Part shown: positions 34,105 to 41,115 of the stretch, piece by piece | How the letters are laid out: each line of letters begins with the position of its first letter | How positions within the stretch are numbered: position 1 is the first letter of the stretch | From: CAIYRG01 sp964494505 | GTDB taxonomy: Bacteria; Pseudomonadota; Alphaproteobacteria; Micropepsales; Micropepsaceae | Assembly (NCBI GenBank): GCA_964494505.1 | Contig: CAZBRO010000005.1 | Coordinates: forward strand, 62,001 to 126,000 | Direction of reading: 5' to 3' | DNA: 64,000 bases | Made by a program: the position numbers and the translations under genes | Notes under the pieces: model-generated | Told to the model about the DNA's origin: nothing | What the model saw: only the letters and a program-made list of their open reading frames with translations | Databases searched by the model: none

Positions 34105-34247
34105 TGTCATCTCCGGCGAGCGCGAGCGCTTGCTCGCGCGAGGGAAGGGGACCCATTTGGTGAAAGTGAGCCCGACCGGAGACAAATAGTTTCCCTTCCC
34201 CTCGCGATGCTCGCGTATCGCTCGGCCGGGAATGACAATATTGTGTT
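34105..34247. repeat. Inverted intergenic repeat (CGAGGGGAAGGG type)
   Basis: A long inverted repeat lies upstream of the flavin monooxygenase gene. The left arm includes GCGCGAGGGAAGGGGA and the right arm TCCCTTCCCCTCGCG; the outer part ends in CGGCCGGGAATGACA, which is the usual end of this widespread alphaproteobacterial palindrome class. The spacer contains ACCGGAGACAAATAG. It is a dispersed element rather than a coding sequence and could form a large transcript hairpin between the VOC gene and the monooxygenase operon. Confidence 0.7.
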
Positions 34248-34272
34248 TCACAGTGAGGCACGAAACGGTCGG

Positions 34273-34665
34273 TCACGCGTCCGCTTTTTCCTTGGCGGGG
34301 ACGACCTCTTTCACCGCGCCGACCCAGCCATTGTGGGTAATGTCGAACACGATGCCGTCGGGGTCGCGATATTTGCACTCGTAGAACGAATTGGGGGACG
34401 TCGGCCGGCCGGCGAGATAAGTGGCGCCTGCGTCTGCGGCTTTCTTTTCCCCTTCGGCAAGATCGTCCACCCAGGCGCCGAAATGATAGACGCCGGGCTT
34501 CTCATTGCCCTCGATCTTCAGCAGCGCCAGATTGACCGTGCCGTCCGACAAATAGATGCCGCGGCGGGCGCGGCCGACGACCTTCAGGTCGAACGCCTGC
34601 TCATAGAATTTCGCGGATGCTTCCGGATCGGTGACGATCAGGGCGATGTGGCGAAGCTTGGCCAT
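34273..34665 (-). CDS. VOC-family (glyoxalase/dioxygenase fold) protein
   Basis: A 130-residue vicinal-oxygen-chelate domain. LRHIALIVTDPEASAKFYEQAFDL supplies the first metal histidine, VYHFGAWVDDL the second, and YECKYRDPDGIVFDITHNGW the carboxylate-rich third strand with glutamate/aspartate ligands. Single-domain VOC proteins include glyoxalase I, methylmalonyl-CoA epimerase and small ring-cleavage enzymes. The ATG at 34663-34665 has GGGAG at good spacing; an ATG five codons earlier is also possible. It lies 68 bp downstream of the RraA-like gene on the same strand and may form a two-gene unit with it. Confidence 0.85.
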   Translation of the reverse strand: MAKLRHIALIVTDPEASAKFYEQAFDLKVVGRARRGIYLSDGTVNLALLKIEGNEKPGVYHFGAWVDDLAEGEKKAADAGATYLAGRPTSPNSFYECKYRDPDGIVFDITHNGWVGAVKEVVPAKEKADA

Positions 34666-34733
34666 GGTTTTGGCTCCCATATCGATGGCGATGGTTTCCT
34701 ATATTCGAGTTTGGACGGCCGGGCAAAACGGCC

Positions 34734-35408
34734 TCAGACGTGGCCGAATTTCTCCAGCGCCTGCGCCAGCGTCAGGCCCTTGGCGATCTCGTCGCGGATC
34801 AGCACTTCCTTGCCTGTCAGGTGCTCGGCCTCGGCAAGCACCGCCACCGCAAGCGCCGCCGGCACGACGATGGCGCCGTCTTCATCGGCCAGAATGAAGT
34901 CCCCGGGACTGACCGCGACCCGCTTTACCGTCGCGCCCGGAAGATAGACCCGCGTCTGGCACGCAGTGACCTTCCACCGTCCGATGGATTGCACGGGCGT
35001 GCGATAGCGTGCGTAGACCGGGAATTTGTGCTCTCCGATCCAGCGCACATCGCGGATGCCGCCCGAAACCAGCGCGCCCGTGCAGCCGCGCTCCTTCATG
35101 CCCAGCGCGATCAGTTCGCCGAAATAGCAGATGCCCTCGCCGTCGCCGCTCCACACGCTGACCTCGCCGGGCGAGAGGCCCTGGCAGGCTTTCATCTTGG
35201 CGGGGTCGCCGGACCCTTCGTAGGGCGCCATCTGACCCATGATGGTGTAAGCCCAGCCGGCAAGCTTGCCTGCGGCCGCTGGGTAGGGTGCAAATTCCGG
35301 CGCCAGGCCCTGGTCGGGCATGCCCATTTTGTCCAGCACGTCGGCGACGTTGGAGGCATCCACCGCGAGATAGCGCTGGCGGATGGATTCGTTCTCATCG
35401 GCGGTCAT
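34734..35408 (-). CDS. RraA-like / 4-hydroxy-2-oxoacid aldolase family protein
   Basis: A 224-residue protein of the RraA superfamily. It shows the GALVSGGIRDVRWIGEHKFPVYAR segment, corresponding to the GG-RD-G motif that in 4-carboxy-4-hydroxy-2-oxoadipate aldolases binds pyruvate and a divalent metal, and GDFILADEDGAIVVPAALA near the C-terminus. It therefore fits an aldolase/oxaloacetate decarboxylase of a ring-cleavage pathway (for example the last step of protocatechuate 4,5-cleavage) better than an RNase E regulator. The ATG at 35406-35408 is used. It is divergent from the MFS gene at 35551, with 142 bp between them for shared control. Confidence 0.82.
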   Translation of the reverse strand: MTADENESIRQRYLAVDASNVADVLDKMGMPDQGLAPEFAPYPAAAGKLAGWAYTIMGQMAPYEGSGDPAKMKACQGLSPGEVSVWSGDGEGICYFGELIALGMKERGCTGALVSGGIRDVRWIGEHKFPVYARYRTPVQSIGRWKVTACQTRVYLPGATVKRVAVSPGDFILADEDGAIVVPAALAVAVLAEAEHLTGKEVLIRDEIAKGLTLAQALEKFGHV

Positions 35409-35550
35409 GGTTCTTCCCTCTGTTCGGCCGGCTTTTGGTAGGACGCAAGCGGGGGGCGGCACAACCGGCTTTCCTTGTGCGGCAATCCGGGGTCGGGCAA
35501 ACTCAAGCCCAAAAGAGGCCGAGAGGGCCGGGGGATCCGAGGAAACGGTT

Positions 35551-36849
35551 TTGGCAAGCGCACTCGAGGAACGGACGATTGCCCGCGTTTATTGGCGGCT
35601 CGTCCCCATGCTCTTCATTCTGATGTTCTTCAATTATGTCGACCGGGTGAATGTCGGTTTTGCGGCCTTGCGCATGAACCAGGAACTTGGATTTTCGGCG
35701 ACTGTCTATGGGTTCGGCGCGACCATCTTCTTCCTGGGCTACGTGCTGTTGCAGATTCCAAGCAACATGATGGTGCATCGGCTGGGCGCGCGCATCTGGC
35801 TCACCGTCATTCTCTTCGCCTGGGGCGCCATCTCCACGGCGACGGCGTTCATCCGGGACGCGAACAGCTTCTACGCCTTGCGGTTTGCGCTGGGGCTGGC
35901 CGAGGCGGGCTTTCTCCCGTGCGCCGCGCTCTACGTCACCTATTGGTTTCCCGAAAGCCATCGGGCGCGCGCCATTGCGGGCTACATCATCGCGACCTCG
36001 TGCTCGACCATCATAGGGGGACCGATTGCCGGCGCCATCATCACCTATATGAACAGCGCCTTCGGACTTTCGGGGTGGCAGTGGATGTTCATCATGGAAG
36101 GGGCGCCGACCATTCTTCTGGGTTTCGTGGTGTTCAACTGGCTAACCGACCGGCCGAGCGATGCCAAATGGCTGGACCCCGACGCGCGTGCATGGCTGAT
36201 CGCGAAACTTGCCGCCGAAAAGGCCGCGCTGGGCCGGCAGGGCGAAGTCGGGATTGCGACCGTCATCAAGGACCCGCGGGTGTGGAGTCTGGGCCTGCTG
36301 TTCGGTTCGGGACTGGTCGGGCTTTACGGGCTGATCCTGTGGCTGCCGCAGATCATCAAGGAGATGGGCGGCCTGACCGACCTTCAGGTGGGCTTCCTCT
36401 CCGCCGTGCCGCCGATCATCGGGGTGATCGGCGCGCTGTTCGTGAGCTGGCGCTCGGACAAAGTGGGCGACCGCAAAGGCCACATGGCCGGATGCTACAT
36501 CGTGGCGGGTGTTGGGCTTCTGGCAAGCGCGCTGGTCAGCGATCCGGTGCTGGCCTATGTGCTGCTGTGCTTCGGCAATGGCGCGGTGCTGGCGGCATCG
36601 CCTTTGTTCTGGACCATTGCGGGCTCGTTCTTTACGGGCGCGGCCGCCGCGACGGCCATCGCTTTCGTCAACATCGTGGCGCAGGTCGGCGGCATCGGCC
36701 CGTGGCTGATCGGGGTGGTGCGCGACAAGACCGGCAGCTTCACCATCGCGCTGATGACGCTGGCGGCGTTCTTCTTCATCGCGGCGGCGATTGCGATTGT
36801 GATGAAGGCCGAACCCAAGCGGGCTCCTGCGCCGGTGTTGGCCGAATGA
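35551..36849 (+). CDS. MFS transporter, anion:cation symporter (phthalate/hydroxybenzoate type)
   Basis: A 432-residue twelve-helix carrier. RLVPMLFILMFFNYVDRVNVGFAAL in helix 1 and HRLGARIWLT after helix 2 are the hallmark of the ACS family (phthalate permease, tartrate and galactonate carriers). It likely imports an aromatic or hydroxy acid with protons. The start is taken as the TTG at 35551 with GAGGAAA upstream; the open frame continues 56 codons further upstream into low-quality sequence that overlaps the divergent RraA gene. Its stop overlaps the start of the next gene by four bases (ATGA), so carrier and carboxymuconolactone decarboxylase-like protein are coupled. Confidence 0.88.
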   Translation: MASALEERTIARVYWRLVPMLFILMFFNYVDRVNVGFAALRMNQELGFSATVYGFGATIFFLGYVLLQIPSNMMVHRLGARIWLTVILFAWGAISTATAFIRDANSFYALRFALGLAEAGFLPCAALYVTYWFPESHRARAIAGYIIATSCSTIIGGPIAGAIITYMNSAFGLSGWQWMFIMEGAPTILLGFVVFNWLTDRPSDAKWLDPDARAWLIAKLAAEKAALGRQGEVGIATVIKDPRVWSLGLLFGSGLVGLYGLILWLPQIIKEMGGLTDLQVGFLSAVPPIIGVIGALFVSWRSDKVGDRKGHMAGCYIVAGVGLLASALVSDPVLAYVLLCFGNGAVLAASPLFWTIAGSFFTGAAAATAIAFVNIVAQVGGIGPWLIGVVRDKTGSFTIALMTLAAFFFIAAAIAIVMKAEPKRAPAPVLAE

Positions 36850-37379
36850 GCGGCGAGCGCTATCGCGCGCTGAAGCGCGAAGACCTTACCCCCGAACAGC
36901 AAGCCGTGTTCGATGTGATCGGTGCGCCGCGCGCGGGCGTGGTGCCGGCGCCGTTTCATGTGCTGCTGGAAAGCCCGGAGCTTGCCTCGCTGACGCAGGC
37001 CTTGGGCGCGTTCTGCCGCTACCGCACCGGCTTTCCGCCGAAGCAGTCGGAGCTTCTGGTGCTGATAACGGCTGCGCATTGGAAGGCCGAATTCGAATTC
37101 GCGGTGCATTCGCGCGAGGCAGCCAAGGCGGGGATTTCAGCGGCTGTCATTGACGCGTTGCGCGACGGAAGACGTCCGGATTTCGAGGATGGGGAGTCCG
37201 CGCTGCTCTACGATTTCGCGACGTCGTTTTTTGCAACGCGCGACATTCCCGATGATCTGTTCGACCGTGCGGTCGCGGCGTTTGGGCGGCGCCGCGTGGT
37301 CGAGCTGACGGGGCTGCTCGGTTATTATTCGAGTCTGGCGATCCTCTTGCGCATCTTCCGCGTCCCGGCGGACGCCTAG
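36846..37379 (+). CDS. Carboxymuconolactone decarboxylase (CMD) family protein
   Basis: A 177-residue helical protein. LLESPELASLTQALGAFCRY, PPKQSELLVLITAAHWKAEFEFAVHSREAAKAGIS and YDFATSFFATRDIPDDLFDRAV form the CMD domain; the middle segment holds the conserved glutamate and histidine of the family. It lacks the CXXC pair that defines AhpD-like peroxidases, so it belongs to the decarboxylase-like or uncharacterised branch. It overlaps the upstream MFS gene by four bases. A role in processing a lactone or oxo acid imported by that carrier is plausible but unproved. Confidence 0.86.
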   Translation: MSGERYRALKREDLTPEQQAVFDVIGAPRAGVVPAPFHVLLESPELASLTQALGAFCRYRTGFPPKQSELLVLITAAHWKAEFEFAVHSREAAKAGISAAVIDALRDGRRPDFEDGESALLYDFATSFFATRDIPDDLFDRAVAAFGRRRVVELTGLLGYYSSLAILLRIFRVPADA

Positions 37380-37394
37380 CCCGGAACTCCGATA

Positions 37395-37670
37395 TCAGCG
37401 ATCTTCGCGCGTGTGCCAGATTCGCAGGACAAAGATCGTGGAATCGCGAATTTCGTACCGCATCTCGTATTTTCCGATCAGAATTCGCCTGACCTCGCGC
37501 GGCTCATATTGTTCGAGTCTCTCGCCGATACGGGGATGTTCGATCAAGCGTCCACCCGCCCGGACAAGCGCCTGAACCGCCTTTGCCGCCGCCCGCGGAT
37601 TCACCGGCGCCAGAAACTCGTGCAGTCGCGTCAGGTCCGATACGCTGCTTTCGGTCCATTGGACCTTCAT
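37395..37670 (-). CDS. RelE/ParE-family toxin
   Basis: A 91-residue basic protein with the RelE/ParE fold. VQWTESSVSDLTRLHEFLAPVNPRAAAKAVQALV is the N-terminal helical hairpin of the family, and RRILIGKYEMRYEIRDSTIFVLRIWHTREDR is the conserved C-terminal strand region with the basic and aromatic residues. It would inhibit gyrase (ParE-like) or cleave mRNA at ribosomes (RelE-like); the length and helical hairpin lean to ParE. Its start overlaps the antitoxin stop by four bases, the standard toxin-antitoxin layout. Confidence 0.88.
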   Translation of the reverse strand: MKVQWTESSVSDLTRLHEFLAPVNPRAAAKAVQALVRAGGRLIEHPRIGERLEQYEPREVRRILIGKYEMRYEIRDSTIFVLRIWHTREDR

Positions 37671-37930
37671 CGGCGTGAAACTGGCCGTTCCTTGCGAGTG
37701 CCGAGGCGGTCGGCCCAGGCCTGCACGGCCTGGTGGTCGATAACGCGTCCCGCGTCTACGTCCGCCAGGGCTTCGAGCGTCAAGCGGTGGCGCTCTTCTT
37801 CCTGATCCACCCAGGCGGTGAGCGCCTGTTTCACGATCCAGCCGCGGGACCGCTCAAGCCGCTCAGCCAGCTTATCGATCTTCTTGGCCAAGGTAAGAGG
37901 AACATGGGCGGTAAGGACTTTGGTTTCCAT
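37667..37930 (-). CDS. Ribbon-helix-helix antitoxin (CopG/ParD-like)
   Basis: An 87-residue antitoxin. METKVLTAHVPLTLAKKIDKLAERLERSRGWIVKQAL is a ribbon-helix-helix DNA-binding domain; the C-terminal half (EALADVDAGRVIDHQAVQAWADRLG) is the toxin-binding helix region. It would neutralise the RelE/ParE-like partner and repress the operon by binding its own promoter. The DNA just upstream is AT-rich with a 15-bp palindrome, a likely operator. The gene precedes the toxin gene with a four-base overlap. Confidence 0.86.
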   Translation of the reverse strand: METKVLTAHVPLTLAKKIDKLAERLERSRGWIVKQALTAWVDQEEERHRLTLEALADVDAGRVIDHQAVQAWADRLGTRKERPVSRR

Positions 37931-37951
37931 GCTACACCTTCTAATCGTTCT

Positions 37952-37966
37952 TAATCATAATGATTA
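37952..37966. promoter_or_regulatory. Palindromic operator candidate of the toxin-antitoxin operon
   Basis: A 15-bp perfect palindrome, TAATCAT-A-ATGATTA, lies 22 bp upstream of the antitoxin start in an AT-rich patch that contrasts with the GC-rich surroundings. A related half-site, TAATCG, precedes it. Ribbon-helix-helix antitoxins bind such short palindromes, so autoregulation is the natural inference. Confidence 0.55.
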
Positions 37967-37996
37967 CAAAGCCATTTTCAATGGCTGGGGAATGAA

Positions 37997-39022
37997 CTAT
38001 GTCATCTCACCGAGCTTCATCAGGCCGAGGGCATTCGCGTAATAGATCTTGCGTTCGATCTCGGGCGATAGTTTCAGATCGGCGACCGACCGGATGCCCT
38101 CGCGGATGAACATCGCGCCGCCTTCGGGATCGAACGGGCAATCGCTCGCGAACACCACATGATCGGGCCCGAAGAAATCGAGCCCGCAGCGCAGTGCCGA
38201 GGCCGAACCGCCCAGCACCGTGTCGCCGTAGAACATCCGGAAATAATCCATCAGCGGCTTGTTCATGCGCTTCAAGACCTGGCTGTAATCCTCATCCGCC
38301 GTGCGCGAGCCCAATTGCGCCCACAGCGTCTCCGCCCGTCCCGAAAAATAGGGCAGCATGCCGCCGCAATGATGGGTGACGATGCGCAGATTCGGCAACT
38401 TGTCGAACAGGCCGGAGAACACGATGCGCGCCATGGCCGCACTTGTCTCATAGGGCCAGCCCAGCACCTGCCATATCTCGAAACGCGATTTCGGCTCGCT
38501 GCGGTAATCGGCGAAGGTCTGCTGGCGCAGCGGATGCATCCATACCGGCAGGCCGTGACGATTGGCGATGCGCTCGAACACGGGGAAAAATTCGGGGTCG
38601 TCCAACGCGCGCCCCAGTATGTTCGTGCCGACCTGAATCCCGCGCGCGCCGAGCGTCAGGATCGCGCGGTCCATCTCTTCGAGCGCGGAGGGCACATCGT
38701 TCATCGGCAGCGATGCCGCGAAGGTGGGATAGAGATTGGGGTATCGCCGGCACGCATCGGCCAGGCCGTCGTTCACCGCGCGCGCGGCCGGCACCGAGAT
38801 TTCCGGCCCCCCGAGCGCCTCGGGGTGGGGCAAGCCCAGCGTCAAGACCTGCCGCAACTCCGGCCATTGCTTCAGCAGTTCGACGCGCGCTTCCAGATCG
38901 GTCAGCACCGGAATGCTCGACATGCGCTTGACGATTCCAACGTCCTTGGAATGCTGTTTCAGCATGTCGAGATAGGCGGGCGGAATGAAATGATTATAGG
39001 CGTCGATCTTGATGGCGTTCAT
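37997..39022 (-). CDS. ACMSD-type amidohydrolase
   Basis: A 341-residue TIM-barrel hydrolase/decarboxylase. The N-terminal metal motif reads IDAYNHFIP, where the usual HXH is YNH. Later ligand segments are PVWMHPLRQQTF, RIVTHHCGGMLPYFSGR and VVFASDCPFDPEGG with the conserved aspartate. The family contains aminocarboxymuconate semialdehyde decarboxylase and hydroxybenzoate decarboxylases, so an aromatic-acid or ring-cleavage role is likely. The ATG at 39020-39022 is chosen over an upstream extension. It is the second member of this family in the window (the other starts at 25447), but the two differ in their metal motif. Confidence 0.85.
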   Translation of the reverse strand: MNAIKIDAYNHFIPPAYLDMLKQHSKDVGIVKRMSSIPVLTDLEARVELLKQWPELRQVLTLGLPHPEALGGPEISVPAARAVNDGLADACRRYPNLYPTFAASLPMNDVPSALEEMDRAILTLGARGIQVGTNILGRALDDPEFFPVFERIANRHGLPVWMHPLRQQTFADYRSEPKSRFEIWQVLGWPYETSAAMARIVFSGLFDKLPNLRIVTHHCGGMLPYFSGRAETLWAQLGSRTADEDYSQVLKRMNKPLMDYFRMFYGDTVLGGSASALRCGLDFFGPDHVVFASDCPFDPEGGAMFIREGIRSVADLKLSPEIERKIYYANALGLMKLGEMT

Positions 39023-39114
39023 GGCCGGTCCCCTTGAGGGCGCCAGTCTCGCACCGGTTATGACCCTCACCAAGTCCTTCGGAACAGCCCTCGGCCGTCC
39101 ATCGCCATGGCGTC

Positions 39115-39630
39115 TTAAGAGGGATTGACCAGCCGGGTCCCGAACGCCTTTTCGATGAAGTGGCCGATCAGAATCATGTTTACGATGCGTCCGTCATCGG
39201 AAAGCGGCAAGCAGATCCGTTCGTATTCCAAATAGCGGCCATCCCGCTTCGTGAAGCTGTCGCGATGCACGCTGACGCAGCCCTCGCGGACCACTTTTTC
39301 CACCTGCCGAAGGACTGCAAGGCTGATGTGATCGAGATCGACTTCATCGAGGAAGCGGCCGGTGAGGTCCTGGCCATAGGCCTCGGCCAAAGCCGTCCCA
39401 AACAACCGGTAAGAAAAACGCGGCGGATCGCCGGTCACATTGATGATCGCAATGGTGGGGAGGTGCCGCACAATGTCGGCGGGATTGATCGCCGATCTGG
39501 GCGGCGCCATCCGCTCGCCCTTCTTGGACAGCCAATAGGCCAGCAAGTCCTTCAAGGACTGATGCAGGGGTTCGGAGAGTTCCTCCGTACTGCCCGTCTG
39601 CAAAGTGCCGCCTGATCCTTCCGCGGTCAC
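39115..39630 (-). CDS. PAS-domain protein (PAS_5 type)
   Basis: A 171-residue cytoplasmic protein consisting of a single PAS-like domain. LLAYWLSKKGERMAPPRSAINPADIVRHLPTIAIINV and FSYRLFGTALAEAYGQDLTGRFLDEV are the segments that identify the alphaproteobacterial PAS_5 family, whose members are small sensory or regulatory domains without a kinase. The start is GTG 39630 with AAGGA upstream. It is 33 bp downstream of the type I secretion adaptor gene on the same strand, so it may be the third gene of that operon and adjust secretion to a signal. No output domain is present. Confidence 0.85.
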   Translation of the reverse strand: MTAEGSGGTLQTGSTEELSEPLHQSLKDLLAYWLSKKGERMAPPRSAINPADIVRHLPTIAIINVTGDPPRFSYRLFGTALAEAYGQDLTGRFLDEVDLDHISLAVLRQVEKVVREGCVSVHRDSFTKRDGRYLEYERICLPLSDDGRIVNMILIGHFIEKAFGTRLVNPS

Positions 39631-39663
39631 CCCGCATCCTTCTTTGCTGCCAACATTCCCGAT

Positions 39664-41115
39664 CTATTTCTCGCGCATGCCGTTCTGGATCACGTCCATA
39701 ACCGGCGACAGGAAATAATCCATCATCGTGCGCGTGCCGGTGGCAATGGCCACATCGGCGGGCAATCCCGGAATGAGGCGCACCGCGGAATAATCCTTGA
39801 GCGCATCGGAATTCACGGTGACCAGCACGTTGAAGTAAGGCTGCCCGGTGCGCTGGTCGGTCAGGCGGTCGGCCGAGATCGTATCGACCTTGCCCGTCAG
39901 CTGCGGCAGACGCCGCTGCTTGTATGAGTTGAAGCTGATATGGGCCTCCATGCCCGGCTGGATGGTGTCAGCCTCGTCCGGCCGCACATGGGCTTCCAGT
40001 TCGAGCGCGTCGTCGTCGGGTACGATCTCCATCACGGTGTCGCCGGGCTTGATGACGGCGCCCTGGGTGTGGATGGCGAGATTCACGATCTTGCCGGCAA
40101 CGGGTGCGACGAGGTCGAGCCGGGTCATCACGTCCTTCGCCGCGTTCAGGCGCGACAGGACGTCGAATTTCTTGGTCTCGACGTCTCTCAAATCGGTGGC
40201 GACGCTGGTCAGCTGCTGGTTGCGCAGATTCTGCGCCTGCAGATTGTTTTCCTCCGAGTTGAGTTCGATCTGGGCCATGTGTTCGGCGATCTGGCCGTTC
40301 TGGCCGGTCAGGTCGGCGGCCTGCCGGCGCAGCGCCAGCACGCGCGGCAAGGTCGAGAGCCCTTGCTTGTAGAGGTCCTCGACGCCGGTGGCTTCCTGGT
40401 CGATCAGCGTGCCCTGCTGCTTGACCGCGTCCTGCTGGCTCTGGAGCCCCGCGATCTGGCTTTTGTTTTCGCTATTGCGCTGGTTCAAGATATCGAGCTG
40501 CTTGGTGAGCGCGGCGGTGCGCGTGGCGAAGGCGTTCTCTTCCCCGGCGATGACCTGGGCGACCTTGGGATTGTCGCGCTGGGCGAGCAGTTCGGGCGGG
40601 AAGGTGATCCTGGACGCGCCGTCGCGTTCGGCGATCAGGCGCGCTTCCTGGGCGATCAGCCCGTTCGCCTGGTCCTGAAGCAGGTTGTAATTGCTTTCGG
40701 CTTGAGTCTCCTCGAGGCGCAGCAGGGGTTGGCCCTGTTTGACGGTCTGGCCTTCGGTGACGAGCACGTCTTTGACGATGCCCCCTTCGAGATGCTGGAT
40801 GGTCTTGCGATGGCTCTCGACCACGATGACGCCTGGGGCGTTCACGGCACTTTCGAGCTGGGCGAACGACGCCCAGGCGATGAACCCGCCCACAAAGACG
40901 ATGATCACGAACGCCCCCCGGCGGATCATCGGGCCCGGGTTCATGAAGCCGGTCTCGACCTCCGGTACGGCGGGAGAATATTGGGTGAGCGCGCCCGTGC
41001 CTTTCAGGGCCGCCATCGCGCTTGCGTTTTCGCCTGCGCTCACATCCGAGGGGTCGCGGGGCGCAATCGAGCCCAGCGAAGGTTCGCGGTTGTTGCCGGT
41101 CGGTTCGTTGCTCAC
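39664..41115 (-). CDS. Type I secretion periplasmic adaptor (HlyD/PrtE family)
   Basis: A 483-residue membrane-fusion protein. A membrane helix at about residues 70-90 (RRGAFVIIVFVGGFIAWASF) is followed by VIVVESHRKTIQHLEGGIVKDVLV, the conserved biotinyl-lipoyl half motif of this family, long coiled-coil segments (residues about 150-330, rich in Q, E, L) and the C-terminal LEAHVRPDEADTIQPGMEAHISF block. It bridges the inner-membrane ABC transporter and an outer-membrane TolC-like channel. The start is GTG 41115, overlapping the stop of the ABC transporter gene (GTGA). The first 50 residues are a serine/glycine/proline-rich cytoplasmic tail. Confidence 0.93.
   Translation of the reverse strand: MSNEPTGNNREPSLGSIAPRDPSDVSAGENASAMAALKGTGALTQYSPAVPEVETGFMNPGPMIRRGAFVIIVFVGGFIAWASFAQLESAVNAPGVIVVESHRKTIQHLEGGIVKDVLVTEGQTVKQGQPLLRLEETQAESNYNLLQDQANGLIAQEARLIAERDGASRITFPPELLAQRDNPKVAQVIAGEENAFATRTAALTKQLDILNQRNSENKSQIAGLQSQQDAVKQQGTLIDQEATGVEDLYKQGLSTLPRVLALRRQAADLTGQNGQIAEHMAQIELNSEENNLQAQNLRNQQLTSVATDLRDVETKKFDVLSRLNAAKDVMTRLDLVAPVAGKIVNLAIHTQGAVIKPGDTVMEIVPDDDALELEAHVRPDEADTIQPGMEAHISFNSYKQRRLPQLTGKVDTISADRLTDQRTGQPYFNVLVTVNSDALKDYSAVRLIPGLPADVAIATGTRTMMDYFLSPVMDVIQNGMREK

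Noticed and set aside
36846..37379. The CMD-family protein as an AhpD-type peroxidase
   Set aside because: It has no CXXC pair; the conserved positions are glutamate and histidine as in the non-peroxidase branch.
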